Origin: Lonsdalea britannica
Lineage (GTDB): Bacteria > Pseudomonadota > Gammaproteobacteria > Enterobacterales > Enterobacteriaceae
DNA length: 64,000 nt
Assembly: GCF_002111595.1 (NCBI RefSeq)
Contig: NZ_LUTN01000003.1
Span: forward strand, 1 to 64,000
Reading direction: 5' to 3'
The notes beneath the pieces are model-generated. The model was not told the origin of the DNA, ran no database searches, and saw nothing but the letters and a program-made list of their open reading frames with translations. Positions 40,971 to 52,242 of this stretch are shown one piece after another. A program made the translations under genes and the position numbers. How positions within the stretch are numbered: position 1 is the stretch's first letter; each line of letters starts with the position of its first letter.

Positions 40971-43639
40971 TTACTCATATTGTTGGCCACCTTGCTGTAG
41001 TAATGCACTGACAAAACGTTCAATCTGTTGAAGGTTATTTACTATCTGCACACTATCCTGCGAGGTTATAAGTTGTTCCAGGACTTCACACAATTGTTTG
41101 CCCGGATGCAGATTCAGCATGGCAAACACGCCTTTGAGCCGGTGGGCTGTTTGAGCCAGTGACACAAAATCGCCATCTTGGATTTCAGTATACAGCCTGT
41201 TCATATCCTCCGGTACTGTCTCTACGAACAGTGAAAAGTAATCGCTGCTGCGCAGTTGGCGAGCATAAAAACCGATGTCGTCATCCGTTGCCGGACGGCT
41301 CTCGTCGGTGGACGTTTCCAACTGCTGCTCGATCAGTTTCAGCAGAGCATCCAGCATCAGATGACTGATGTTGTAGCTGGTGCGCAGCCGCCGGTTGCCC
41401 AGAGAAACCCACTGCGTGTCTTCTCCCGTCACCAATAGCGTGTCGTCTGCGACTTTTCCTGCGTTATCCGTAATCGTGAGGTCCGCTTCCTGATTAATCA
41501 GGCGTTCGTCATAAATGACGAAGTTCGCGCCCCACTGACTGACCATGCGGCTAACAATCTGCCGTACTTCATCCGTGGTGATATCCAGCAACACTGTAAT
41601 ATCATCCAGCAGCTTTTCCTCTTCCTCTTCCGGGAGCTCGACGGGCTCCATTTTTAGCGTCAGCGTATATTGCGTACCTAAATCCGGCAGTCGGTTGATT
41701 TGCAATTGACCGCCCAGTTTGTGGCAAAGTTGATGACATAAAAATAAGGTTAATCCGGAATTTTGGCTGAATCGATCAGAAAGTGCCGGCGCAGCGAACG
41801 GATGCTGTCCATTATCGAGTTCTTCGACGGAAACATCCGTACCCGTATCGTTAATTTGTATGACCAATTGTCCTGATGACTTTTCAGGATGTTTCAGCGT
41901 CAACGTGATTTTGCCGTAGTCCGTATTCGTAACGGCATAATCCATTAATAACGAGAGCGTTTTCTTTAATAACTCGCCGTCGCCCAGATACGTCTGTCGA
42001 ATATCCAACTGGTAATGATTAAACAGACTGATTCCTTTTTGCTGCATACGCGGCAATAAGGTCAGCAGTAAATCGTCAACGAGCGCGAGCGGGGCAAAGG
42101 GCGCGTGCGCCACATCCCATTCGTCGTTTTCCAGCTGTGCCTGCAGAGCGATATTTTCCATCAGACTCAGAGCGCAGGCGGCTTCGCCAATCAGCAATTG
42201 CAGCGACTGCTGCCGTTCATCCGACGTCTGTTCATTACGTAGCGACAGCGCCAACTGATGCACGGCGTTAAGCGGTTGTTTGAACTCCTGACTCAGGTTT
42301 TGGAACAGCCGCTTACGCACGGCGATGTTCTTGTCAAACTCCTGTTGCGCCAGTTGCAGTTTCTTGTTGATAACGATTTCCTGCTCTTGTTCGCGTAGCA
42401 GAAACAGGCAGTAGTCCGGCACGAACAGGCTATAGAACAGCCTGACTTCATACATCTCATTATCGACGGTGGCCTGAATCACGCCTGATGCTCTTCCGCC
42501 AGTGTCGCAATCTTCTTCAGGCTGAGGTGTGGATACAGCCGTTCCGCCAGCGCGTTCGCCACCACCACCTTATTGGTGCTGAAGTCGTAGACCAGTACGC
42601 CCACCGGCAGATGGCTGATGATCTCGGTATACATGTTCTGCTGTTTCTTCAGCCGATACGACAGGTCTTCCCGAGGACGGGAAAAGTGGCGTCGGAAGGC
42701 GTAAAAGCCCATCAATGCGATCAGCAGCAGCGCCAGATTGAGCAATATCATCCAGATGTTGGTGCGCAGCATGTCGGCGATCAGACGGTCCAGCGGGATG
42801 CTGTACACCATTTTGAGCGGCGCGTTGGTCAACTGGGCGGACACTTCGACCATCGTGCCCTCCAGGCGGACGTCGGTCGGCGTTTCGTTATCGGTACCGG
42901 TTTCCATGCTCATCGGCAGCGTTTGCTGACGCAGCATGAGATTCTCCCGCTCCATGTTGCGCGGGATTAAATCGTTGATCGACAGGTCGAAGGCGATAAC
43001 GGTCGCAAGATGGCCCGGCTGATTGAAGGTCGTGCGCAGGGTGAAATAATAGTTGTTGTAGAAGCGCAGCTTGCGCAACGGCGAGAAGCTCTCGCGTTCA
43101 TCCAGCGCATTCGCTTGCTGCAGCATTTCGGCCTTACGGGCTTCGATCAGCGCCGCGATATAGCTGCCGCGAAACTGGGAGGAGACGTCTTTTAGCGGCT
43201 GAGTCGACACCATCGTCAGGCTGTTATCGGTGCCGTTGAGGTAGTACATCGAAAACACGTCAGTCTTCGCGCCCCACAGAATGTCCAGATACTGCGAGAT
43301 CTTGTGCATGGAGTAGAGCGTACTCTTCTCGTGCTGACCGAAAATCAGCGTATCGGTCTTCTGGCCGCGCTGCTCAACGTAGAACACGTTCGGCACCAGC
43401 GTGATCACATTCACCGCGCCTTCGGTCGGAGGCGGAGCATCCACAAGCAGGTTTTTATAAATTTGATCGGTAAAGAAGCGATAAGTGTCGATCCGCTTCT
43501 GCATACTTTCAGCGATATCAGTCAGAGCATATTTCTTCTCCGTCATCCAGCCATTGATGTAGTTGTAGCTGAACGCCCCGAACACCAGCAGTAGCAGTAA
43601 AACGAACAGAGAAAAATAACGCATGATGATGGCGGGCAT
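40971..43639 (-). CDS. rcsD: RcsD phosphotransfer protein, split by a frameshift as assembled
   Basis: RcsD passes phosphate from RcsC to RcsB. The N-terminal half (to 42479) has two membrane segments (about residues 5-25 and 300-322) around a periplasmic domain; the C-terminal half has a kinase-like ATPase remnant without catalytic His, the ABL domain and the HPt domain (AQTAHRLKGVFAMLNLHPGK with the phospho-His). The halves overlap as GTGA at 42482-42479, but E. coli RcsD reads across this point (EQHQGVIQATINNELYEIR against EEHQ-VIQATVDNEMYEVR here). CAGGCGTG lacks one G of CAGGGCGTG. Reconstructed length is 889 aa. I prefer the ATG at 43639, with GGAGA nine bases upstream, over a TTG at 43648. 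Confidence 0.92.
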
Positions 43640-43644
43640 GTCAA

Positions 43645-44826
43645 TCAATCTCCAGACGAACGGATGATGGCGCGAGAGCCGGCACAGACTGCCAGCAACA
43701 ACATAACGATCACGCCCAGCGCCAGCGACAGGCTGCTGATCTGGGCGACAAATCCTAACAGCGTCGGGCCGAGCAGAGAACCGGCATACCCCATCGTCGT
43801 AATGGAGGCCAGCGCCAGATGCGGCGGCATGATCGTCTGATTACCGGCGGAGGAAAACAGAATGGGCACCACGTTGGCCGCGCCCAGACCGACCAGCGCG
43901 AAACCGGCGATGGCCGTCATGGGATTATCGATGGTAATCGTCATCAATAATCCCGCGGCGGCGCACAGACTCCCGCCCGCAACGACGGCGAAGCGGCCTA
44001 AGCGGTTGACCACGCGATCGCCATACAGCCGACCCAACGTCATCGTGATAGAAAAGGCGGCAAAGCCGATACCGGCCTGACGTGCGTCAATGCCGCGAAA
44101 GGCGGTTAAATACAGCGCCCCCCAGTCAAGAACTGCGCCCTCAGTCAAAAACATAATGAAGCACAACACGCCGATGAACAGCACCCACCCTCGGGGGATC
44201 GCCAGCAGAGGTCCTTCGTTGGCGCGGGACGTCGCGCGCAGCATATAGCGCTGCGACCAGAACAGCATGAGCCAGACCAGCAACGCGACCGCCAGCGTCG
44301 CAAGCAGGGGAGACAGTCCCAGCCACAGCAGCAGGCTGACGCACCCGGCGCCAACGATCCCGCCGACGCTATAAAAGCCGTGAAAGCTGGACATCTGGGC
44401 CCGTTGATTGGCGCGCTCCACTTCGACGGCCTGCACATTGATGGCGACATCCATCAATCCGAGCATCGCGCCCAGCAATCCTAGAACCAGCGCCATTGAT
44501 GCAAACGTGCCGGGCAGCGTCAGCAACGGCAGCAACGCACACAGCACGGTGCCGGACGCGAAAATGACACGTCGGCAGCTAAACCGAGCGGTCAGAAATC
44601 CCGCTAACGGCATGGAGATCAGCGAGCCGATGCCAATACTCAGCAGCAACATTCCGAGCGTAGCATCGTTGATGTGCAGCCGATGTTTGGTATAAGGCAC
44701 CAGCGGCGCCCAGGCGGAGATGACCGTCCCGGAAATCAAAAAACCGATCCGGGTGGCGACCTGTACGGCTTTATCCGTCAGGGGAAAGTCAAGGGTAATG
44801 GGCTTGGTGTCGACGGTTGAACGCAT
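43645..44826 (-). CDS. MFS transporter, YbjJ-like
   Basis: A 393-residue protein with 12 predicted membrane segments, built like E. coli YbjJ and related sugar/drug-type MFS proteins: central VAINVQAVEVERANQRAQMS, then FHGFYSVGGIVGAG and a second half starting WVLFIGVLCFIMFLTEGAVL. Substrate unknown. Its stop lies six bases before the rcsD start on the same strand, so rcsD may be partly transcribed from its promoter, an arrangement not seen in E. coli. Confidence 0.8.
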   Translation of the reverse strand: MRSTVDTKPITLDFPLTDKAVQVATRIGFLISGTVISAWAPLVPYTKHRLHINDATLGMLLLSIGIGSLISMPLAGFLTARFSCRRVIFASGTVLCALLPLLTLPGTFASMALVLGLLGAMLGLMDVAINVQAVEVERANQRAQMSSFHGFYSVGGIVGAGCVSLLLWLGLSPLLATLAVALLVWLMLFWSQRYMLRATSRANEGPLLAIPRGWVLFIGVLCFIMFLTEGAVLDWGALYLTAFRGIDARQAGIGFAAFSITMTLGRLYGDRVVNRLGRFAVVAGGSLCAAAGLLMTITIDNPMTAIAGFALVGLGAANVVPILFSSAGNQTIMPPHLALASITTMGYAGSLLGPTLLGFVAQISSLSLALGVIVMLLLAVCAGSRAIIRSSGD

Positions 44827-45107
44827 GAGAGACAGAGACCACGTCTGGAATCAGAGATATAGGGTACTTTTATCATAACTCAGGGCTTTTATCGAAAGGG
44901 GATCTGCTTTTCCTCACCGTAACGCCGTCTTTTTTCAGGCGGCGCATGGGGGCTATTCGCACCTGACGGCGGCGCGTTTCAGGGAGTCAAGACGCCGGTA
45001 AAAACGCCGGTGCGCGGGACAATCTGCGCCCAAAAGTCACCCGGCGTTTTTTTTCCAGAGGCGCGCCCGTATAATCCCACACTTTCAGTTAGGATTCCGG
45101 GGGCGAC
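44827..45107 (+). ncRNA. Divergent gap with orphan terminator, possible small RNA
   Basis: No protein gene. AACGCCGGTG (45003-45012) and CACCCGGCGTT (45038-45048) form a stem with one bulged base, followed by eight T (45047-45054), i.e. a plus-strand terminator with no gene in front of it. A stem CGCCGTC/GACGGCG lies about 80 bases upstream. This would fit a short untranslated RNA of about 100-170 bases, but I see no clear promoter. A TATAAT hexamer at 45070-45075 is the probable menF -10. Confidence 0.3.
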
Positions 45108-46433
45108 GTGAAGCAACTTTCAGGCCTGTTGCAGCGTATGGAGCGGGCGCTGGGTGCGCCGCTGCCAGACAACGCGGGCTTTCGCACGTTCACGCTGTCG
45201 GCGGAATGTGCGGACGCGGCAGCGCTGTTGGCCTGGCTGGCCGCTCAGGCGTTGTATCCGCAGTTTTACTGGCAGCATCGGCGAGAGCCGGAAGAAGCTG
45301 CCGCGTGCGGCGCTGTGTGCACCTTCGCTTCCGTCTCTGAAGCTGAAGCCTTTTTGCAGCGTGAAGACATCGACGACGATGTGCGGCTGTGGGGGGTGAA
45401 TGCGTTCGGTTACCCCACGCTGGCTCAGGCGGAGCCGCTCGACGGCTACCTGTTTTTACCGCGTATCACGCTGCTGCGACAGGGCGAGCGAGTTCAACTC
45501 CGGGTCAATATCTTCAGCCCTATCTCGCTGCGTCAGGATGCGGAGATTGCCTTAAGCGCGTTGCGTCAGCTATCGGCCGCACGTCCTTTGCCGCCCTTAT
45601 CGGCCACCGTCAGGCTGACAGCGCATCATCCCGAAAAAGCGCAATGGGCCGACCTGGTCCAACAGGCATTGACGGAAATCGAAGGCGGCGCGCTGGAAAA
45701 AGTCGTGTTGGCGAGGATGACCCGGTTGACGCTGGATCACCCGCTGCCGGCGGCAACCCTGATGAGCGCCAGCCGGACGGCTAATCATCATTGCTACCAT
45801 TTCATGCTGGCTTTTACGCCAGAGAGCGCCTTTCTGGGCTCCAGCCCCGAGCGGCTCTATCGCCGGGAGGGAAAACGCCTGGAGACCGAAGCGTTGGCGG
45901 GAACCGTCGCCAACGACCGGGACGATCGGCGTGCGGATGAACTGGCGCAGTGGCTGATGCAGGACGTCAAGAATCAGAACGAGAACCAGCTGGTGGTGGA
46001 TGACATCCGCCAGCGCTTGTCTCAGGCCGCGACGGCGTTGGACGTCTTGCCGATGGAGACGATCCGTTTGCGCAAGGTACAACATCTGCGCCGCGCGATC
46101 CGCGCCGAACTGTATGACGCGAAAGACCGCGCCTGTTTGCAGCTGTTGCAGCCGACGGCAGCGGTGGCGGGGCTGCCTCGCGCCGCCGCCCGAGACTATC
46201 TGGCCTGTTATGAACCGTTTGACCGCGGCTGGTACGCCGGGTCGGCCGGTTACCTGTCACGTCAGCAGTCGGAATTCTGTGTTTCGTTGCGTTCGGCGGA
46301 TGTCGAAAGGGATCGGCTGACGTTGTATGCCGGTGCGGGAATTGTCGCCGGCTCGGATCCACAGCAAGAATGGCAGGAACTGGAAAACAAGGCCGCGGGC
46401 CTGAAATCGCTGCTGGACAGCGATATGTCATAG
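45108..46433 (+). CDS. menF: Isochorismate synthase MenF
   Basis: The 441-residue enzyme converts chorismate to isochorismate, the entry step of menaquinone synthesis. Chorismate-binding motifs are visible: ALEKVVLARMTRLTLDH, YHFMLAFTPESAFLGSSPER, ETEALAGTVAND, RKVQHLRR and LYAGAGIVAGSDPQQEW. It begins with GTG at 45108; an in-frame ATG lies downstream but would cut conserved residues. First gene of menF-D-H-B-C-E on the plus strand. Confidence 0.95.
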   Translation: MKQLSGLLQRMERALGAPLPDNAGFRTFTLSAECADAAALLAWLAAQALYPQFYWQHRREPEEAAACGAVCTFASVSEAEAFLQREDIDDDVRLWGVNAFGYPTLAQAEPLDGYLFLPRITLLRQGERVQLRVNIFSPISLRQDAEIALSALRQLSAARPLPPLSATVRLTAHHPEKAQWADLVQQALTEIEGGALEKVVLARMTRLTLDHPLPAATLMSASRTANHHCYHFMLAFTPESAFLGSSPERLYRREGKRLETEALAGTVANDRDDRRADELAQWLMQDVKNQNENQLVVDDIRQRLSQAATALDVLPMETIRLRKVQHLRRAIRAELYDAKDRACLQLLQPTAAVAGLPRAAARDYLACYEPFDRGWYAGSAGYLSRQQSEFCVSLRSADVERDRLTLYAGAGIVAGSDPQQEWQELENKAAGLKSLLDSDMS

Positions 46434-46540
46434 TTTTGTTTTATGTTTGTTGTGCCTGCTAAGTGTTTACATCAAAGTTGGCGATATAAAACAAAATATA
46501 ATTATTGCTACAACCCGCAACCAGAGTTGTTGAGTCGACC

Positions 46541-48222
46541 ATGTCCACTAATGTATTTAATCGCCGCTGGGCGACAGTTCTGCTGGAAACGCTGACCCGG
46601 CATGGCGTATGCCATGTCTGCATCGCGCCCGGCTCTCGCTCGACGCCGCTCACGCTCGCGGCGGCGGAGCATCCGGCGCTAACCTGTCATACCCACTTCG
46701 ATGAACGTGGGCTGGGGCATCTGGCGCTGGGACTGGCAAAGGCCTCCGGGCAGACGGTGGCGGTGATCGTGACGTCGGGAACGGCGGCGGCGAACCTGTA
46801 TCCGGCGATCATTGAAGCCGGTCTGACCGGTGAAAAGCTGGTGGTGCTCACGGCCGACCGGCCGCCGGAGCTGATCGACTGCGGCGCGAATCAGGCCATT
46901 CGCCAACCCGGCATGTTCGCCTCTCATCCTACGCATACGCTGGCGCTGCCAAGGCCCACCCCGGATATTCCGGCGCGTTGGCTGGTATCCGCCGTTGACG
47001 ATGTCGTCGGGCGGTTGACGCACGGCGCGCTGCATATCAACTGTCCTTTCGCCGAGCCGCTTTACGGCCCGGACGACCCGGAGGCCTACTCCATCTGGCT
47101 GCGGGCGTTGGGATCGTGGTGGCGTGAATCGTCGCCGTGGCTTCGGACGGAGGAATCTGCGCGGCATTGCGCCGAGCAGCCTGACTGGTCGATGTGGCGT
47201 CGTAAACGCGGCGTGGTCATCGTCGGTCATGTACCGGCCGAAAGCGGGGAGCTATCGCCCGCTGGGCCGAGCAGCTGGGTTGGCCGTTGATCGGCGATGT
47301 GCTTTCCCAATCCGGTCAGCCCTTGCCTCATGCGGATCTGTGGCTGGCGCATCCGCAAGCCTATTGTTTGCAGCAGGCCGAGATGGTCGTCCAGCTCGGC
47401 GCCGGTTTGACCGGTAAGCGGCTCTTGCAGTGGCAGGCGGCCATTCAGCCGCAGGAATACTGGCTGGTAGACGCGTTGCCCGGTCGGCTGGACCCGGTTC
47501 ATCATCGCGGACGTCGGCTGGTCGCGCCCATCGCCGACTGGCTGATCGCACATCCTCCTGAACCTAATGCGCCCCAACCGTGGGCCACCGACTTGCCCGC
47601 GTGCGTCGAACGCGTCGGCGCGCAGGTGGCCGCCCGACTGGCGGAAGGATTTGGCGAAGCGCAGCTGGCGCATCGGTTGCCTGCGCTGTTGCCGGAAGAG
47701 GGGCAGCTTTTTCTGGGCAACAGTCTGACGATCCGCTTGGTGGATGCATTGGCCCAGCTGCCCGCGGGCTATCCGGTGTACGCCAATCGCGGCGCCAGCG
47801 GCATCGACGGTCTGGTCTCCACGCTGGCGGGCGTGCAGCGCGCTACCGCACGTCCCATGCTGGCGGTGATTGGCGATTTGTCCGCGCTGTATGACGTCAA
47901 TGCGCTGGCGCTTCTGCGTCATCCCCCTGCGTCCCTGGTACTGATCGTGGTGAATAACAACGGCGGCCAGATTTTCTCTTTATTGCCGACGCCCGAGCAG
48001 GCGCGGGAAACATTCTATTGTATGCCGCAGCAGGTGGAGTTCAGCCACGCTGCCGCCTTATTCGGCTTGCGCTACGCCCGGGCGACGAACTGGCGTGAGG
48101 TCGTCGACGCCGCATCCGACGGGTTTAAACAGACGGCGACGACACTGCTGGAGGTGTCGGTATCGCCGAAGGCGGGCGCGGAGTGCCTGCAACAGCTTCT
48201 GGCCGAGGTCGCCACATGGTGA
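46541..48222 (+). CDS. menD: MenD (SEPHCHC synthase), frameshifted as assembled
   Basis: A thiamine-diphosphate enzyme that adds 2-oxoglutarate to isochorismate. The N-terminal domain ([37 protein letters not shown]) and the ThDP-binding C-terminus ([43 protein letters not shown]) are intact. The frame breaks at about 47251 (GGGGAGCTATCG, one base short), after which it continues [20 protein letters not shown]. Reconstructed length is about 560 aa (E. coli 556). The ATG at 46541 matches the family start. Confidence 0.94.
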
Positions 48223-48992
48223 TGCACGCCCGCCGTGTTCAACAGGGTGAGCCGGGACAGCCGTGGCTGGTTTTGCTCCACGGTCTGCTGGGCAGCGGCG
48301 AAGACTGGCAACCCATCCTTCCTTTTCTCAACGATCGTCCCGTGTTGCTGGTCGATCTGCCGGGTCACGGCGACTCTCGCCATCAGTCCGCCGATAGCTT
48401 TGACGACGTCAGTCGCCAACTCACCGCGCTGTTGGCGGAGGAGGGCATCCATGACTACTGGCTGCTGGGCTATTCGCTGGGCGGCCGTATCGCCATGTTC
48501 CATGCCTGTCACGGCGAGACCCCGGGGCTACGTGGTTTGCTGGTGGAAGGCGGGCATCCCGGATTGGCGTCGGAGGACGAGCGCGAGGCGCGGGCGCTGC
48601 ATGATGCCCGCTGGGCGCGCCGTTTTGCGGAGGAGCCGCTGGCACAGGTGCTGGCGGACTGGTATCGACAGCCGGTCTTCGCAAATCTCACCCGCGCGCA
48701 GCGGCAGGCGTTGGTGCAGCGGCGCAGTGACAACGACGGCGCTGCGGTGGCTAACATGCTGAATGCCACCTCATTATCTCGTCAGCCGAGCCTGACTGCC
48801 TCGTTGCAGCAGCTGTCGGTGCCGTTTGGCTATGTGTGCGGCGAGCGCGACATCAAGTTTCAGACGCTGGCGCGGCAGGCTGCTCTGCCGCTGCTGAGCG
48901 TGGCCGACTGCGGCCATAATGCCCATCAGGAGAATCCGTCCGGCTATGCGGCGCGGATCCGTTCATTGATTTCCCATCCCGTAAAGGAATAA
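48216..48992 (+). CDS. menH: MenH (SHCHC synthase)
   Basis: A 258-residue alpha/beta hydrolase that removes pyruvate from SEPHCHC to give SHCHC. The nucleophile elbow [14 protein letters not shown], the [10 protein letters not shown] motif and the catalytic His in [12 protein letters not shown] are conserved. The ATG at 48216 overlaps the menD stop; a second ATG two codons later (48222) is also possible. Confidence 0.93.
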   Translation: MVMHARRVQQGEPGQPWLVLLHGLLGSGEDWQPILPFLNDRPVLLVDLPGHGDSRHQSADSFDDVSRQLTALLAEEGIHDYWLLGYSLGGRIAMFHACHGETPGLRGLLVEGGHPGLASEDEREARALHDARWARRFAEEPLAQVLADWYRQPVFANLTRAQRQALVQRRSDNDGAAVANMLNATSLSRQPSLTASLQQLSVPFGYVCGERDIKFQTLARQAALPLLSVADCGHNAHQENPSGYAARIRSLISHPVKE

Positions 48993-48997
48993 ACCCT

Positions 48998-49854
48998 ATG
49001 CTGTATCCGAGTGAAGAACTGCTGTACGCCCCCACCGAATGGCACGACTGCAGCGGTGATTTTGTCGATATTCTCTACCACAAATCGGCTGACGGGATTG
49101 CTAAAATCACCATCAACCGCCCCCAGGTTCGTAATGCCTTTCGTCCGCTGACCGTCAAAGAGATGCTTCAGGCGCTGGACAACGCGCGCCACGACGACGG
49201 CATCGGCGTGATTATCCTGACCGGCGCGGGCGACAAGGCGTTCTGCTCCGGCGGAGACCAAAAAGTCCGCGGCGACTACGGCGGCTATCAGGACGACAGC
49301 GGCGTTCACCACCTGAACGTGCTCGACTTCCAGCGTCAAATCCGTACCTGCCCGAAACCGGTGGTAGCGATGGTGGCGGGTTATTCCATCGGCGGCGGCC
49401 ACGTGCTGCATATGATGTGCGACCTCACCATCGCGGCGGAAAATGCCATCTTCGGTCAGACCGGTCCCCGTGTCGGCTCCTTCGACGGCGGCTGGGGCGC
49501 TCCTACATGGCGCGCATCGTCGGTCAGAAAAAAGCGCGGGAAATCTGGTTCCTGTGCCGCCAGTACGACGCGCAGCAGGCGTTGGACATGGGACTGGTTA
49601 ACACCGTCGTTCCACTGGCCGATCTGGAAAAAGAGACGGTGCGCTGGTGCCGCGAAATGCTACAGAACAGCCCGATGGCGCTGCGCTGCCTGAAGGCCGC
49701 GCTCAACGCCGACTGTGACGGTCAGGCGGGATTGCAGGAGCTGGCGGGCAACGCCACCATGCTGTTCTATATGACCGACGAAGGGCAGGAAGGGCGCAAC
49801 GCCTTCAATGAAAAACGCCAGCCTGACTTCAGCAAATTCCGGCGGAATCCGTAA
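48998..49854 (+). CDS. menB: MenB (DHNA-CoA synthase), frameshifted as assembled
   Basis: A crotonase-fold enzyme that cyclises succinylbenzoyl-CoA to dihydroxynaphthoyl-CoA. Motifs [31 protein letters not shown] and [17 protein letters not shown] are conserved. The frame breaks at 49500 (GGCGCTCC, expected GGCGCCTCC), after which it continues [16 protein letters not shown]. Reconstructed length is 285 aa, the E. coli length. AAAGGA upstream of the ATG is the ribosome-binding site, five bases after menH; the stop overlaps the menC start (TAATG). Confidence 0.95.
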
Positions 49855-50822
49855 TGCGTCGGGCGACGCTCTACCGTTACAGCGTACCGATGGATGCCGG
49901 CGTGGTGCTGCGCAACCAGCGGCTCAAAACCCGTGACGGGCTGATCGTGCAGTTATGCGACGGCGAACGGTGCGGTTGGGGCGAAATCGCTCCGCTGCCG
50001 CAGTTCAGTGTCGAAACGCTGGACGATGCCGAGACCGCCGTACGGGAGTCGTTGCTGCGCTGGCTGAACGGCGACGCGCTGGAAGAAACCGGCGTGCCAT
50101 CGGTCGACTTCGGTTTGAGCTTCGCCGACGCGGAGCTTTCAGGAACGCTGCCACAGGACGCCGACTATCGCAAAGCGCCGCTGTGCAGCGGCGATCCGGA
50201 CGAACTGTTCGCGATGCTGCAAGGGCTGCCGAATCCGGTAGCGAAAGTCAAAGTCGGGCTGTACGAAGCCGTGCGGGACGGCATGATCGTTAACCTGTTG
50301 CTGGATGCCTTGCCGCAGCTCTCCCTGCGTCTGGATGCAAACCGCAGCTGGACGCGGGCCAAAGCCGACGGTTTTGCGCGCTACGTCGATCCGGCCGTGC
50401 GATCCCGTATCGCCTTTCTGGAAGAGCCGTGTAAAACCCGCGAGGAATCGCGGGCCTTCGCGCGAGATACCGGCATCAATATCGCGTGGGACGAGAGTGT
50501 GCGTGAGCCGGACTTCCGCGTGGAAGCCGAACCGGGAGTCAGCGCTATTATCATCAAACCCTCGCTGACCGGCAGCCTGAATCGCTGTCGACAGTTAGTT
50601 CGTCTGGCGCATGAGGCGGGCCTGACGGCGGTGATCAGCTCCAGCATTGAATCCAGTCTTGGTTTGACCCAACTGGCGCGATTGGCGCACTGGCTCACGC
50701 CAGAGGTCATCCCCGGTTTGGATACGCTGGATCTGATGCAGGCGCAGGTGTTGCGGCCTTGGCCGGACAGCCCATTGCCGCGGCTCAACGTTGAACAGTT
50801 GGACGAACTATGGCGGTCGTAG
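49854..50822 (+). CDS. menC: MenC (o-succinylbenzoate synthase)
   Basis: A 322-residue enolase-superfamily enzyme that dehydrates SHCHC to o-succinylbenzoate. Catalytic lysine in [10 protein letters not shown], metal ligands in [15 protein letters not shown] and AWDESV, and the second lysine in [10 protein letters not shown] are all visible. The ATG shares a base with the menB stop; the gene overlaps menE by 13 bases. Confidence 0.95.
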   Translation: MRRATLYRYSVPMDAGVVLRNQRLKTRDGLIVQLCDGERCGWGEIAPLPQFSVETLDDAETAVRESLLRWLNGDALEETGVPSVDFGLSFADAELSGTLPQDADYRKAPLCSGDPDELFAMLQGLPNPVAKVKVGLYEAVRDGMIVNLLLDALPQLSLRLDANRSWTRAKADGFARYVDPAVRSRIAFLEEPCKTREESRAFARDTGINIAWDESVREPDFRVEAEPGVSAIIIKPSLTGSLNRCRQLVRLAHEAGLTAVISSSIESSLGLTQLARLAHWLTPEVIPGLDTLDLMQAQVLRPWPDSPLPRLNVEQLDELWRS

Positions 50823-52188
50823 CCGACTGGCCGTGGCGGCACTGGGCGCGACATCAGCCCGACGCGACGGCGCTGATCCGTGATGATGAAGACTGGAACT
50901 GGCGCAAGTTGGCCGCTGAGGTTGAACAGCGTTCTGCGGCGTTCGTCCGTCAGGGCGTCACCGAGGGAAGCGGAGTAGCTCTGCGTGGGCGTAATAGCAG
51001 CGAAATGTTGTTAAGCTACCTGGCGCTATTGCAGTGCGGCGCGCGCTTGCTGCCGCTCAATCCGCAACTGCCCGCCACGCAGACGGACGTGTTGCTGCCC
51101 TCGCTGGATATCCGCTTTGGTCTGTGTTTCAGCGAGACGCCTTGGCTGATGCGATCGTCCCTCTCTCCGCCGGGAACGACGAAGCCGTAGATCCTCAACC
51201 GCGCACCGCATGGGATCCGGAGCGGCTAGCGACGATGACGCTGACCTCCGGTTCTAGCGGCCTGCCGAAGGCGGCGGTGCATTCGTTTGCTGCGCATCTG
51301 GCGAGCGCAGAGGGCGTACGCGGGCTGATGCCCTATTCGATGGGCGACAGCTGGCTGCTCTCCTTACCGCTATTTCACGTCTCCGGGCAAGGGATTGTCT
51401 GGCGTTGGCTGGCGGCGGGAGCCAGTTTGGTAGTGCGGCCGGATCGTCCTTTGGATGTGGCGCTGCGGGGCTGTACGCATGCCTCGCTGGTGCCAACGCA
51501 GCTATGGCGTCTGCTGGCGCAGGGCGACGTGCCGACATCGCTGACCTCGGTGCTGCTGGGCGGCGCGATGATCCCGTTGACGCTGACGCAACAGGCCGAA
51601 GCCATCGGCATTCGTTGCTGGTGCGGTTACGGGCTGACGGAGTTGGCTTCCACCGTGTGCGCCAAACGCGCCGACGGGCGTCCCGGCGTCGGTATGCCGC
51701 TCGCCGGACGTCAGATTCAAGCCGTGGACGAGGAAATTTGGCTGCGAGGCAGCAGTCTGGCGTCCGGCTATTGGCGCGATGGCGCGCTACACCCTTTGGC
51801 CGACGAGCAGGGCTGGTTCCATACCCGCGATCGCGGCTGCTGGGATGGCAGCGAGTGGCGCATAATGGGACGGTTGGATAATCAGTTCTTCAGCGGCGGG
51901 GAAGGCGTTCAACCGGAGGACGTGGAAGCGGTGCTATTGCAGCATCCGGAAGTTGAATTCGCCTGCGTCGTGCCGGTGGATGATGTGGAATTCGGGCAGC
52001 GCCCGGTTGCGGTGGTAGAGACCGCGGGGGAGTGCGATCTGACGATGCTTCGCGACTGGCTCGCTCCACAGCTGGCGGGATATCAGCGCCCCGTGGCGTT
52101 CTATTCTCTGCCCGGGACACTGAAAAACGGCGGGATAAAAATTTCCCGTCAGCAGGTCGCGGCCTGGGTGCGGCAGCGGCACGACTGA
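50810..52188 (+). CDS. menE: MenE (o-succinylbenzoate-CoA ligase), frameshifted as assembled
   Basis: An AMP-forming ligase that activates o-succinylbenzoate with CoA. The P-loop-like [16 protein letters not shown], the [14 protein letters not shown] segment, [11 protein letters not shown] and the C-terminal [12 protein letters not shown] (catalytic lysine) are conserved. The frame breaks at about 51140-51144 (ACGCCTTGG, one base short); it then continues [16 protein letters not shown]. Reconstructed length is about 459 aa. Last gene of the men operon, overlapping menC. Confidence 0.94.
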
Positions 52189-52191
52189 CGA

Positions 52192-52236
52192 ACCCGCGGG
52201 CGGCGTGTCCGTGAAAGACTCACGCCGTCCGCGGGT
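52192..52236. terminator. Bidirectional hairpin between menE and katA
   Basis: ACCCGCGGGCGGCGTG (52192-52207) pairs with CACGCCGTCCGCGGGT (52221-52236) with one mismatch, directly between the convergent menE and katA stops. No strong T run, but a very stable 16-bp stem. Confidence 0.75.
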
Positions 52237-52242
52237 GGGAAA

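Noticed and set aside
46541-52188. Interpretation that menD, menB and menE are genuine pseudogenes (loss of menaquinone)
   Set aside because: All three need one base, sit among intact menF, menH and menC, and the same error type hits gyrA and nrdA, which cannot be lost. Assembly error explains all cases.
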